Source of the DNA: a virus
Length of the DNA: 64,000 bases
IMG/VR virus record: IMGVR_UViG_3300048924_000191
Coordinates: 64,001 to 128,000 of that record
Reading direction: 5' to 3' (one strand)
Made by a program: the position numbers and the translations under genes. Under the pieces are notes generated by a model. The model was not told where the DNA came from. It did no database searches and worked only from the letters and a program-made list of their open reading frames with translations. This document shows, piece by piece, positions 23,992-31,657 of the stretch (position 1 is the stretch's first letter; every line of letters begins with the position of its first letter).

Positions 23992-24294
23992 TTACTTACG
24001 GTCTAGTGGTAGTGGTTGAACATTATGTTGCAAAAAGCGATCGGTCTCGTCGTAGTCCGGACCACCCAACTGGTCCTCGAGGTCATGGAACTCAGCGCGA
24101 GTTAACCGAGTACGGCAGGATGAAGCGTTGTCGCGGTACTGTACACGCATACCGCCGGTACGTACCTCTTCGCCGAGACTCTCTCCGTCCTGCACGCGAT
24201 GGGGTATGTCGTGATCGTCTGCTCCCAGGGATGCGCGGATAGATGATGTTGAAGTGCGGTCTTTCTTGCGGTTGGTTAGGTCGGTAAATTTCAT
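23992..24294 (-). CDS. RKK-family small acidic protein (array member 8)
   Basis: 100 residues. Starts Met-Lys-Phe-Thr-Asp-Leu-Thr-Asn-Arg-Lys-Lys (RKK at 9-11), then a hydrophilic, Asp-rich region with little predicted structure. Last member, in transcription order, of eight adjacent small genes with this layout. Followed by the AAA+ gene after 9 bases. No hydrophobic core or catalytic motif is evident. Confidence 0.8.
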   Translation of the reverse strand: MKFTDLTNRKKDRTSTSSIRASLGADDHDIPHRVQDGESLGEEVRTGGMRVQYRDNASSCRTRLTRAEFHDLEDQLGGPDYDETDRFLQHNVQPLPLDRK

Positions 24295-24304
24295 GATCAG
24301 TCGT

Positions 24305-24562
24305 CTACCTACTCACGTAAGGATTGAAGTAACCCGAATTCCACGACTGATGCATGCGGATAGGATCTTCATCGATACTCACCGATCGTTCGGTTCCAGC
24401 TCGTCGAGATTTCGGCGATCTGTAAACAACAGCACCGCCAAACTTAGGATCAGTCCTCGTACCGTCCATATCGACAGGCTCATCTCTGGTGTCATCCGTT
24501 CCCCAGAATTGGCGGTCGTACGACGGGCGGTCGACACACTTCTTACGGTTAATGTCAGACAT
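24305..24562 (-). CDS. RKK-family small protein (array member 7)
   Basis: 85 residues from Met-Ser-Asp-Ile-Asn-Arg-Lys-Lys (RKK at 6-8); GAGG ribosome site and an 8-base overlap with the preceding stop codon. The segment Asp-Met-Asp-Gly-Thr-Arg ... Gly-Gly-Ala-Val-Val-Tyr-Arg recurs in altered form in member 1. Confidence 0.8.
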   Translation of the reverse strand: MSDINRKKCVDRPSYDRQFWGTDDTRDEPVDMDGTRTDPKFGGAVVYRSPKSRRAGTERSVSIDEDPIRMHQSWNSGYFNPYVSR

Positions 24563-24893
24563 CGGCCTCATCCCTCATCCCCGGCCACGGTTCAGGGAAC
24601 TTGCCTGGCGGACATGCTTGTATCGGAATCATCATCTCCTTAGGCATTTCTCGCCAGTTGGTAGCCAAGTCGAAGTGCCCGTCTTCAGCGCAGTGTTCGC
24701 GAAGCTGGTCCTGATCCCATACGCCGCATTCAGGTTCTGCATACTCGTGGTCATCATCGGCGTTGTGCTGATGGGTGTCGGCATGTACGTCGGGATCGTA
24801 AGGAACTTCCCCAACGAATTCCTCAACCACGCAGGACCCACGAAAGACCTGTTGTAACGGCACGCGTTTCTTTCGGAACACACTCCTGTTCAT
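24555..24893 (-). CDS. RKK-family small acidic protein (array member 6)
   Basis: 112 residues. Met-Asn-Arg-Ser-Val-Phe-Arg-Lys-Lys (RKK at 7-9), then Val-Pro-Tyr-Asp-Pro-Asp-Val, a His/Asp-rich stretch, and Asp-Gln-Leu-Arg-Glu shared with member 5 (Asn-Gln-Leu-Arg-Glu). ATGA overlap with the upstream gene. Confidence 0.8.
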   Translation of the reverse strand: MNRSVFRKKRVPLQQVFRGSCVVEEFVGEVPYDPDVHADTHQHNADDDHEYAEPECGVWDQDQLREHCAEDGHFDLATNWREMPKEMMIPIQACPPGKFPEPWPGMRDEADV

Positions 24894-25237
24894 TTGTCCC
24901 TCCCTTCCCCGTCGTGATATCCATACGCGGCGTTGATGTCTGGCTCATCATCACCTATTCCTTCCGGAAACCAGGGAACGTGACTAACTTCCCTGAGCTG
25001 GTTTGAATTGTGCCAACCACCGTCACCATCGCCATCGCGATTGGTATCCATGTCTAGCCCCATGTCGTAGTCGTCAGGGTCTCCAGGACCGAAGTCGTCC
25101 ATTTGGAAAATGCACGAGTCAGGTCTCTCTTCGATGTCGATGACGACAGCCTCATGGAACTCCGGAATATAGCCGGAACCTCTGACGAAAGCTTCCAGCG
25201 TCAACTCCTTCTTGCGGTAGAGCTTATGCCTGGCCAT
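24890..25237 (-). CDS. RKK-family small acidic protein (array member 5)
   Basis: 115 residues from Met-Ala-Arg-His-Lys-Leu-Tyr-Arg-Lys-Lys (RKK at 8-10). Strongly acidic centre with repeated Asp-Gly-Asp. A second ATG three bases upstream is possible. TGATG overlap with the preceding gene; ATGA overlap with the following gene. Confidence 0.8.
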   Translation of the reverse strand: MARHKLYRKKELTLEAFVRGSGYIPEFHEAVVIDIEERPDSCIFQMDDFGPGDPDDYDMGLDMDTNRDGDGDGGWHNSNQLREVSHVPWFPEGIGDDEPDINAAYGYHDGEGRDK

Positions 25238-25500
25238 CATCCACCTCTAGCGAAGTCACACACCAAGTCACGGTTCTGACCGCGGAGTAGACTGGTACCG
25301 TGCCCATAATCGGGATCTCGAACCCGACCGCCGTCACCCTCATGTTGGAACATTCGGCTTTCGACCGAATGTGAGGACATCGTGTGGTTCACCATCTCAG
25401 GATCGAAGGGGAGATCGGTCAACGTCTCGCCGTCATGTAGACCGCGTTCGTTGATAGTGGTTGCAACACCGTCGTATTTCTTTCTTTCAAATCGTGGCAT
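25237..25500 (-). CDS. RKK-family small acidic protein (array member 4)
   Basis: 87 residues. Met-Pro-Arg-Phe-Glu-Arg-Lys-Lys (RKK at 6-8), then Leu-Pro-Phe-Asp-Pro-Glu-Met-Val, a box shared with members 3 and 6, then Gly/Asp/His-rich sequence. Overlaps member 5. Confidence 0.8.
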   Translation of the reverse strand: MPRFERKKYDGVATTINERGLHDGETLTDLPFDPEMVNHTMSSHSVESRMFQHEGDGGRVRDPDYGHGTSLLRGQNRDLVCDFARGG

Positions 25501-25503
25501 GGT

Positions 25504-25758
25504 CTAATCCCAGTTAAGTCCTCGGCACAACCACCGACCTTCGTATTCTTCGGCGAAGTGCTCATCACGGATCACATCTCCATCGACGTCACGGAACACG
25601 GATGTAGAATCGAGGTCGCTGCGGTTATCTACCGTACGGTTAGAAGTCGCGGCGTCACCCACAGTCTCAGGATCGAATGGAGGTTCGCAAGACAACCCTA
25701 AGACCGCTGCGTTTTCGTCGATGAGCTTCTTTCTATCGTACGGGAATTTAGTCGACAT
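25504..25758 (-). CDS. RKK-family small acidic protein (array member 3)
   Basis: 84 residues. Met-Ser-Thr-Lys-Phe-Pro-Tyr-Asp-Arg-Lys-Lys (RKK at 9-11), then Pro-Pro-Phe-Asp-Pro-Glu-Thr-Val and Asp-Val-Asp-Gly-Asp. AAGGAG ribosome site; TGATG overlap with member 2. Confidence 0.8.
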   Translation of the reverse strand: MSTKFPYDRKKLIDENAAVLGLSCEPPFDPETVGDAATSNRTVDNRSDLDSTSVFRDVDGDVIRDEHFAEEYEGRWLCRGLNWD

Positions 25759-25979
25759 CAGCGCTCTCCTTCGTCACCGTCGTCCTGATCGCAATCCGGT
25801 CCTAGTTGTTCGAAGTCACCGTCACCCGGTGGCGTACGGTATTCATCTACAGACATTTCCGTCTCATCGCCGGTTGATTGACTGTCGTCATAAAGGTCAG
25901 CTGGAGAATCGGCAGAGCCGACCCTCCATAGCTGCTCCCGACACCCTGCTTTCTTACGGTTGACGTCAACCACGGTCAT
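25758..25979 (-). CDS. RKK-family small acidic protein (array member 2)
   Basis: 73 residues. Met-Thr-Val-Val-Asp-Val-Asn-Arg-Lys-Lys (RKK at 8-10); the C-terminal half is extremely acidic (Asp-Gln-Asp-Asp-Gly-Asp-Glu-Gly-Glu). GAGGTG ribosome site within the 14-base overlap with member 1. Confidence 0.8.
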   Translation of the reverse strand: MTVVDVNRKKAGCREQLWRVGSADSPADLYDDSQSTGDETEMSVDEYRTPPGDGDFEQLGPDCDQDDGDEGER

Positions 25980-26184
25980 CGAAAATCACCTCGTTACGGT
26001 GCTCCGTTCGAGCAGGTATTTCGTCGTTCTGATCGTCATGGTAAACTTCCGACCGCACGCCGAAATAACCGGTCCCATCCATGTCTATTAACGGGATGTC
26101 GTCCAACCGGTACATTTCGCGACAGGATTTGAACGGACAACTGACCGGCTTAGCGTCCAATAGATCTACTGATCGCCTGGCCAT
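25966..26184 (-). CDS. Small acidic protein at head of RKK array (member 1)
   Basis: 72 residues. It lacks the RKK triplet (Met-Ala-Arg-Arg-Ser-Val instead) but shares Asp-Met-Asp-Gly-Thr with member 7 and the same size, acidity and overlapping arrangement. It has a Cys-Pro-Phe-Lys-Ser-Cys pair. Overlaps the membrane-protein gene upstream by 19 bases. Confidence 0.75.
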   Translation of the reverse strand: MARRSVDLLDAKPVSCPFKSCREMYRLDDIPLIDMDGTGYFGVRSEVYHDDQNDEIPARTEHRNEVIFDDRG

Positions 26185-26666
26185 ACGAGCGCATCCGCTT
26201 TACCAGTGAAGACCAGCCATGCGCACTTGAAGCGCTGACGAAGAGTGGCGTAACCAATACCACGCGCTGGAATAAAGATGTCGCCGTGACGTATGGTGGT
26301 TATTGGTTGGTCACCATCGTGATCACCTTTACGGTTCCAGTGACCGGTGGGGAACTGTACGCTCGACAGATTGACGACGTTCGGATACTTGGCTTCGTAA
26401 CGACGGTCGCAGAGGTATTCGACGACCAGTGCGATTACCAGCAGCCCGCAGTACACTGCCAGACAGCAGACTACCAATGGCCAGAGTGCGTAGCACCAGT
26501 AGCGCTGCTCATCGCTGAGGGAGATCAGGCCGGCATGTCGATTCTGCCATGCGTACGGGCGCTTCTTGTAGTACGCTCGTTCCTTGAGAAACAGGATCAC
26601 GGCACCGAACCCCCAGATTGTAAACATCGCCAACGTGGCGAGGATAGCGTTAGTGCTGAACTCCAT
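26166..26666 (-). CDS. Membrane protein
   Basis: 166 residues. TM segments at about 8-27 and a long hydrophobic stretch at about 56-86 (one or two further TMs), then a soluble C-terminal domain with Arg-His-Gly-Asp-Ile-Phe-Ile-Pro. Function unknown. It sits one base from the phosphatase gene and leads into the RKK array, so all are probably on one transcript. Confidence 0.8.
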   Translation of the reverse strand: MEFSTNAILATLAMFTIWGFGAVILFLKERAYYKKRPYAWQNRHAGLISLSDEQRYWCYALWPLVVCCLAVYCGLLVIALVVEYLCDRRYEAKYPNVVNLSSVQFPTGHWNRKGDHDGDQPITTIRHGDIFIPARGIGYATLRQRFKCAWLVFTGKADALVWPGDQ

Positions 26667-27350
26667 TTAGAAGATCTCCAATGTTTCGAGGTTGATGAGG
26701 GTGAGGTCGCGATCTTCCTTACCGCCTGTGGTGTCGATGTAATACGTATTGCCGAGCACGGTGACTTCGTCAACCGGTATATGCCCAACGATCACCGCAC
26801 GGATATTCTTGACCGGTTCGGTATTTGACAGCGCATAGCGATCTTGAGACCAGAGGCAGCAATGCAACTGCTGTTTGAGTTTCTTCCCCTTGGCGTTGTT
26901 GAGGTTGTCGATCATGTCGTTCCAGTCGAGGTTGACGCACTCGGCGTGAACGATGCCGACTTTCCCTTTGGAGGTCTCGACTTCGATGACGGCGGGGAGT
27001 TCCTTGAACGCTTCGGCATACTCACGGCGTTGCGCTTGGGTCAGGTCGTAGAACCATTCCGTACCGTGTCTACCCCACCGATGTGGCGGGATGTTCGCAT
27101 AGCCGATCAGCAGTTCTTCGTGGTTGCCTTTGATGGCGTTGAACCACAGATACCTCAGATACTGAAGAATCAAGTAACTCTCAGGTCCGCGGTCCACCAG
27201 ATCACCGGCTGGGAAGAGTCTGTCCACTTCAGGATCAAACCCAACCTTGTCCAGCTTGTGGGCTAGACGCGTGAACCAGCCGTGAATGTCCCCCACTCCG
27301 AAGTCACGACCCTTCGTATTACGCTTGAAGGTCCTGACTAACTTGCTCAT
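26667..27350 (-). CDS. PPP-family Ser/Thr protein phosphatase (lambda type)
   Basis: 227 residues, the size of lambda phosphatase. All metal and phosphate-binding motifs are present: GDIHG (20-24), GDLVDRG (49-55), GNHE (75-78), His135 in Val-His-Ala-Glu, and His190 in Val-Gly-His. It would hydrolyse phosphoserine/threonine and possibly other phosphoesters with two metal ions. In phages it may reverse host kinase-based responses; that is inference. Overlaps the upstream gene by one base. Confidence 0.92.
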   Translation of the reverse strand: MSKLVRTFKRNTKGRDFGVGDIHGWFTRLAHKLDKVGFDPEVDRLFPAGDLVDRGPESYLILQYLRYLWFNAIKGNHEELLIGYANIPPHRWGRHGTEWFYDLTQAQRREYAEAFKELPAVIEVETSKGKVGIVHAECVNLDWNDMIDNLNNAKGKKLKQQLHCCLWSQDRYALSNTEPVKNIRAVIVGHIPVDEVTVLGNTYYIDTTGGKEDRDLTLINLETLEIF

Positions 27351-27913
27351 CAGCTTTCACTCTCAGGTGGGGTGTACAGAGTGGTAAAGCCCAGAGCGGT
27401 GAGTTGCTCGTGGAGGTGAAGAATCAGTGCCGGCTCGAGCAAACCTTTGCAGGTGCTGAGCATGTAGACAACCGATTCGTGCCGATTCGGATCGACCAGT
27501 TTGGCGTAACAGTCTTCGGTATGAAATCCGACCACCTGTTGGGCCAATTCGATCCCTTCAACTACTGACTTGTAGATGCCGAGATCGACGACGTGGAGCA
27601 TCGGTTGCTTGGTCACTTGTGGGATCGATGCTTTCACCGAGTAGCTAGAACCGGCGGTTAGGTCCGCAACCTCATTTAGGTGTGCTTCGGCCAAACGGAA
27701 ATGAGGTTGCGGATCGTTACGCTGAAATGCGTAATTACGCAGCAACCATTCGCGGAAGCCGATACCTTCTTCAGCAACGTGGTGGACTTGAGACCCAGGA
27801 GTGGTCAGCGAGTAGTCTAGCGGATTACGTTTGTTGGGTTCGTGCACCACCAAACGTACGTGAGCTTCACTGTGCTCATTGGCTTCGCGCTTCGACAGAT
27901 GGACAATAATCAT
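27350..27913 (-). CDS. Hypothetical protein
   Basis: 187 residues from Met-Ile-Ile-Val-His-Leu-Ser, with AAGGAAA upstream; the 25-codon longer reading has no ribosome site. Mixed alpha/beta, His-rich. No motif recognised. Confidence 0.8.
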   Translation of the reverse strand: MIIVHLSKREANEHSEAHVRLVVHEPNKRNPLDYSLTTPGSQVHHVAEEGIGFREWLLRNYAFQRNDPQPHFRLAEAHLNEVADLTAGSSYSVKASIPQVTKQPMLHVVDLGIYKSVVEGIELAQQVVGFHTEDCYAKLVDPNRHESVVYMLSTCKGLLEPALILHLHEQLTALGFTTLYTPPESES

Positions 27914-27923
27914 GCTGGTTTCC

Positions 27924-28505
27924 TTACACGAGAAAGTAGTTGGAATTTCCGACGCGTTGACCGCCCATGCGTTCAGGACCACGGGCAATCTTCAATAGTT
28001 CGAGCATACCGCTGAAACCACGGTTGGTGAAGAGCATCACTTCACACTCCAGCTCATGGAGGTTGAGGTGGTTCATCACAGCGTGAGCCATGGCGAGTTT
28101 CATCTCGTCTTCGTTGGCGCGAATCCAGTCCATCTCCTCGTCCCGCTCTTTGATGAGTATAGACTTCGGTTTGGTAGGCTCCTGCTCCATCCGCACTTTG
28201 AGACCTTCGATTTCGATCTGTACGCCGTAGGCTTCGCCGTTGTACAGGACCATGCCTGGGAAGCCTTCATCCGAAAGCTCTGTAGCGACCTGCGACAACT
28301 CACTGTCTTGAATGGCTACGTTCCAGATGGCTTCCTTATAGGTCTTGTATTTGGTTTGCAGGATGTCCATTTGCACGCCTTGCTTGGCGTGGGGTTGGCA
28401 GCGCTTCAGCACCTTGAGAATGAGTTTCTTCATCTCTTTTTCAGGATGGAAAGTCGCCATCAGGACCAGCGTGTCGATTGCTTCAGCTCCGGTGTAATTG
28501 TACAT
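27924..28505 (-). CDS. Hypothetical protein
   Basis: 193 residues. Helical N-terminal third, then a strand-rich section (Gly-Met-Val-Leu-Tyr ... Tyr-Gly-Val-Gln-Ile-Glu-Ile), then helices. First gene after the promoter-like motif at 28541-28557, heading the unit that runs through the phosphatase and probably the RKK array. Confidence 0.85.
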   Translation of the reverse strand: MYNYTGAEAIDTLVLMATFHPEKEMKKLILKVLKRCQPHAKQGVQMDILQTKYKTYKEAIWNVAIQDSELSQVATELSDEGFPGMVLYNGEAYGVQIEIEGLKVRMEQEPTKPKSILIKERDEEMDWIRANEDEMKLAMAHAVMNHLNLHELECEVMLFTNRGFSGMLELLKIARGPERMGGQRVGNSNYFLV

Positions 28506-28540
28506 CGCCTAAGTTCCAAGTGTTATCCATATGACAGGCT

Positions 28541-28557
28541 AGTAATGTAGGATCATA
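28541..28557 (-). promoter_or_regulatory. Promoter-like motif TATGATCCTACATTACT
   Basis: The minus strand reads TATGATCCTACATTACT about 36 bases before the start at 28505, directly after a terminator hairpin. The TACATTAC core is one base from the TATATTAC early-promoter core reported for phiKZ-type phages. Confidence 0.6.
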
Positions 28558-28570
28558 CAAAAATAAAAGA

Positions 28571-28602
28571 CATACAGCCCGGGGTTTCCCCCGGGCTGTA
28601 TG
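28571..28602 (-). terminator. Hairpin terminator with CATACAG foot
   Basis: Perfect 14-bp stem (CATACAGCCCGGGG and its complement) with loop TTTC, followed on the minus strand by CTTTTATTTTT. Confidence 0.85.
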
Positions 28603-28609
28603 CTGCTAG

Positions 28610-28702
28610 TTACTGCTTCAGCTTCTTCAGATCCTGAGCAAACGCGACAAGGCCGCGAATGGACAGAACCGCCACTACGATAAAGCCAATGGTTGAGAGC
28701 AT
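28610..28702 (-). CDS. 30-residue membrane peptide
   Basis: A single TM segment (about 4-22, Ile-Gly-Phe-Ile-Val-Val-Ala-Val-Leu) followed by a Lys-rich end. AAGGAG ribosome site 6 bases before ATG. It lies between the 683-residue gene and a terminator. Too short for family assignment, but the ribosome site and operon position support it. Confidence 0.65.
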   Translation of the reverse strand: MLSTIGFIVVAVLSIRGLVAFAQDLKKLKQ

Positions 28703-28705
28703 GAT

Positions 28706-30757
28706 TTACTCCTTGGATTGATCCTCACTCGAAGGCGCATCGGTCTGGGACGCTTCGAGGTGTTGGAAGTGAGGGGTTTGACCACGACCGTAACTGGCGA
28801 CCTCGGTTTCGGGTTCGGCGCTTACCGCTCCAGGCTGGAAGCCGAGTTCCTGACCTGGGCCATCGACGAATTCCTTCAGCTGTGACGCTACCGAAGGACC
28901 TTTCGGGCGAACGGCATTCGCCACCAGGCTGTCAGCGGTGGTACCAGGCTCGTCGAAGAGGTCGGTGCCATCAGCCTCGATGAACTGACCTGGAGTGTAA
29001 GCTCCGAGATCACGCGCCGCTTGAGCCGCTTCGATCAGGTCATCCCACGAAGTTTCCGGAGACGTGAACACGCTCTGGAAGTGCAGGAGTGCCTGTTCTT
29101 TCTCGTGTTCAGAACCTTCTTCCAGCTCGTCAGGTTCCGGCGGGGTGAAACCAGCCTCTTTCAGGAGGAACGCGACCGTACCGTGCGGGTCCTTGTCTTC
29201 AGGATCGAGAGTCAGATTGATAACTCGTTTGACCGGACGGTCGTTGAGTTCCCAAATAACTTCTTCCAGACGCACGAATTCGTTATTGAATTCATCCGGG
29301 GTAGTGACTCGTAAGATGCCGGCGGCATCGTCCAATTGAGGTCTGATGTACGCCCAGGCGCCGTGTTGAATCAACTGCGCGCCTTCCCCGTGTTTGGAAA
29401 CCACTGCGGCAACACCATCAACCAGAACATCGTAGCGGTAATGTTTGCAGAGAGCGACGAATCGACCCGGATCTTCCTGAAGGAATTGTTCGGCCTCGAA
29501 TACCCCACCGACCTTATACCGCCCTTCGAGAGGGGTATTGCGAGCCATGTTTATGTACTGAGTAGGCGTGAACTCGACCTCATCGGAGTTAAGGTCCGGC
29601 CATCCGGCAAGACTTTCAGCCAACTCGCGCAGTTCTTCGAAGTCGCTACCTGGGTCAGAGTGGGTCGCAACCACCTTGCGGAAAGCTTCGGTGTAGCACA
29701 TGCCCTGATCCAGATATTCCTGGTACAGGCGACGAGCTTCGGTTACCGGTGCGTTACTGGTGGTCTTGGTCTGGAACTTCGACGGATCAACAGTGGTTAC
29801 ACCAGGGATGTCGTTCAAGTCGAGAACAACTTCCGGCTTACGCTCGTCAGCGGTTTTGAAATCACGCAGGCGCAGGCTTTCGAACGGATTAGTCTTACCG
29901 GCCGCATCAACCACCCGCACACTACCCAGCCACCAGTGACCCACTTGCACGACTGAGATCAGCCTGAGGTAAGCGCTGTTGTCTTCGTCACGGCGGTTCT
30001 CGAAAGCCAACTCAACGAAGTCTGGCTTGGAGGTCCAGTCTTTGATGAACGGATGATCGAACAGCTCTTCACGAGTGGAGAACTGGAACTTCTGCAACAT
30101 CGTTTCCGGAATACCTTGACCACCTTCGCGGAACTCGAAGACCGTTTTCGGTTCGACCCAGGTAGGTAGATCCAGCAAGTCGAAGTCGTGGGCGGCGGCT
30201 TCGATGCGCGCCACGACGAAGAACTTACCGTTTTTCATCTCTGCCATCAGATGACTGATGTCGTCGTGGCGCCACAGGGAGAAACGGTTGAACCCGTCAG
30301 TCTTCCAGTCAGCGACGAATGGAAGGACTTCGATCTCGGCCCAGGAATCGACGTAAACGTCAACCGATGGCTCAGTGCGATCGACGAAACTAGGAAGGTG
30401 TTGAATCACACGGAATGGTTTCACGGGAGTTTCCTCGGTGGTCAGAACGGGGAGGTCGGTGATCACAGGCAGACCGAGCGCTGCGAGCGGCTGATCGCCG
30501 AGTGCGCTGACGGTCGCGATGGTGCGAATTTCGTTATCAAGCCCGAAAATTCCAACCAACGATGCTTTGGTTGGATTGACATCAGCGGGATCGAAGTACT
30601 TGATCGCGAAGTGACGGAAGCTGAAATAGCCGACCGCGTTCATGATGAACGTGGCATTGAGTGCCGACTGCCAGTTGTCGACGGTGACTTCGTCCGGCAC
30701 TGGGCCGCCGTTCTGACCTTCTATTTCTGGCGAGAAATATTCTACGAACTTGTACAT
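28706..30757 (-). CDS. Large hypothetical protein, 683 aa
   Basis: The longest unrecognised protein of the window. Mostly mixed alpha/beta with many Trp and Phe up to about residue 420, then helical and acidic, ending in a disordered Ser/Glu/Gln-rich tail. No TM segment, signal or nucleotide motif. The size suggests a virion or large regulatory protein. It follows a one-TM gene by 3 bases and precedes the 30-residue peptide. Confidence 0.85.
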   Translation of the reverse strand: MYKFVEYFSPEIEGQNGGPVPDEVTVDNWQSALNATFIMNAVGYFSFRHFAIKYFDPADVNPTKASLVGIFGLDNEIRTIATVSALGDQPLAALGLPVITDLPVLTTEETPVKPFRVIQHLPSFVDRTEPSVDVYVDSWAEIEVLPFVADWKTDGFNRFSLWRHDDISHLMAEMKNGKFFVVARIEAAAHDFDLLDLPTWVEPKTVFEFREGGQGIPETMLQKFQFSTREELFDHPFIKDWTSKPDFVELAFENRRDEDNSAYLRLISVVQVGHWWLGSVRVVDAAGKTNPFESLRLRDFKTADERKPEVVLDLNDIPGVTTVDPSKFQTKTTSNAPVTEARRLYQEYLDQGMCYTEAFRKVVATHSDPGSDFEELRELAESLAGWPDLNSDEVEFTPTQYINMARNTPLEGRYKVGGVFEAEQFLQEDPGRFVALCKHYRYDVLVDGVAAVVSKHGEGAQLIQHGAWAYIRPQLDDAAGILRVTTPDEFNNEFVRLEEVIWELNDRPVKRVINLTLDPEDKDPHGTVAFLLKEAGFTPPEPDELEEGSEHEKEQALLHFQSVFTSPETSWDDLIEAAQAARDLGAYTPGQFIEADGTDLFDEPGTTADSLVANAVRPKGPSVASQLKEFVDGPGQELGFQPGAVSAEPETEVASYGRGQTPHFQHLEASQTDAPSSEDQSKE

Positions 30758-30760
30758 GTG

Positions 30761-31333
30761 TCAGTGATCCTTCTGTTCAGAGGTGGTTTCGCGAGGATGT
30801 TGCGTACAGAACGCTTCGTACTCGAAGGCCCCGTAGTTCTTGCCGGAGACAATCACGTAGGTATCGGCCCGTTGCAGTTTCATGGTACCTGCTGGACCTT
30901 CCATCTGCTGATCGCCTGTCCACTTCTTGCCCTGGGAGACCCCAACGACAGTAGTGGCTTCACGCGGGAGATTGATGATGGTGCTTTCAGACACGCGATC
31001 AACCTCCAGGAACCGATGTCCGAAAACCTCGGTGTAGGGGTAGGTGTAACTCCGACGGCCTGTGATCTCCAGCTTACCGACCTGCCAGCTGCATTCACGA
31101 TAATCGGTGACTGTGGCTTTGGTCATGGTCTTCATGGCCATCGCGTACGTGATAACGCCAGTCCCCACCAAGGCCACCAAGACCATCAGGAAGATCCGGA
31201 AGAGGATACGACGGACCGCATACGCGAGGCTGCGCTTTTGCACACGCTCTCTCGCCATGGCTCCTTTATCGATCTCGACTTCATTACGAGTGGGTGTAGC
31301 GGGCGACTGGTCGTTGGTTTCGATGGCTAGCAT
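30761..31333 (-). CDS. One-TM protein with exported domain
   Basis: 190 residues. A charged N-terminal 40 residues, one TM segment (about 43-66), then a strand-rich domain with two Cys (Glu-Cys-Ser-Trp and Phe-Cys-Thr-Gln) that would face the periplasm. No family recognised. AGGAAA ribosome site. Confidence 0.8.
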   Translation of the reverse strand: MLAIETNDQSPATPTRNEVEIDKGAMARERVQKRSLAYAVRRILFRIFLMVLVALVGTGVITYAMAMKTMTKATVTDYRECSWQVGKLEITGRRSYTYPYTEVFGHRFLEVDRVSESTIINLPREATTVVGVSQGKKWTGDQQMEGPAGTMKLQRADTYVIVSGKNYGAFEYEAFCTQHPRETTSEQKDH

Positions 31334-31609
31334 TTATTGGTTTCCTACCAGATATTTGCAATTACGCACAGCGTTGATGATGGCGGTGCGGCGAGGATGT
31401 TTGATCTTGCACGAGAGTATCATTTCCTCTACTCTTATTCGGAAGATCCGTAAGTCGATACCACGGTAATCCGCCGTAACGTCTACATGGGGAAGTTTGA
31501 ACAAACCGACTGTAACCAACTCGGCAAAACCGTCAGTGGTAAAGTCGACACTGAGTTCTGGACGTTCAGGTACGTCCGCTTCAGCTCTATAGAAAGAAAG
31601 CGAGAGCAT
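31334..31609 (-). CDS. Hypothetical protein
   Basis: 91 residues, strand-rich first half and basic C-terminal half. Directly abuts the gene to its left. TAGGAGG ribosome site. No motif recognised. Confidence 0.8.
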   Translation of the reverse strand: MLSLSFYRAEADVPERPELSVDFTTDGFAELVTVGLFKLPHVDVTADYRGIDLRIFRIRVEEMILSCKIKHPRRTAIINAVRNCKYLVGNQ

Positions 31610-31621
31610 CCTACCTCCTAA

Positions 31622-31645
31622 AGCGGTGATCTCCAGACCACCGCT
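31622..31645 (-). terminator. Hairpin terminator
   Basis: 7-bp stem (AGCGGTG / CACCGCT) with a 10-base loop after the stop codon of the HD-domain gene; a T-run is weak. Confidence 0.45.
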
Positions 31646-31657
31646 GGTTCCGATGAG

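Noticed and set aside
23992-26184. CRISPR or direct-repeat array in the densely packed small-gene region
   Set aside because: No regularly spaced identical repeats; similarity is at protein level only (RKK and short boxes).
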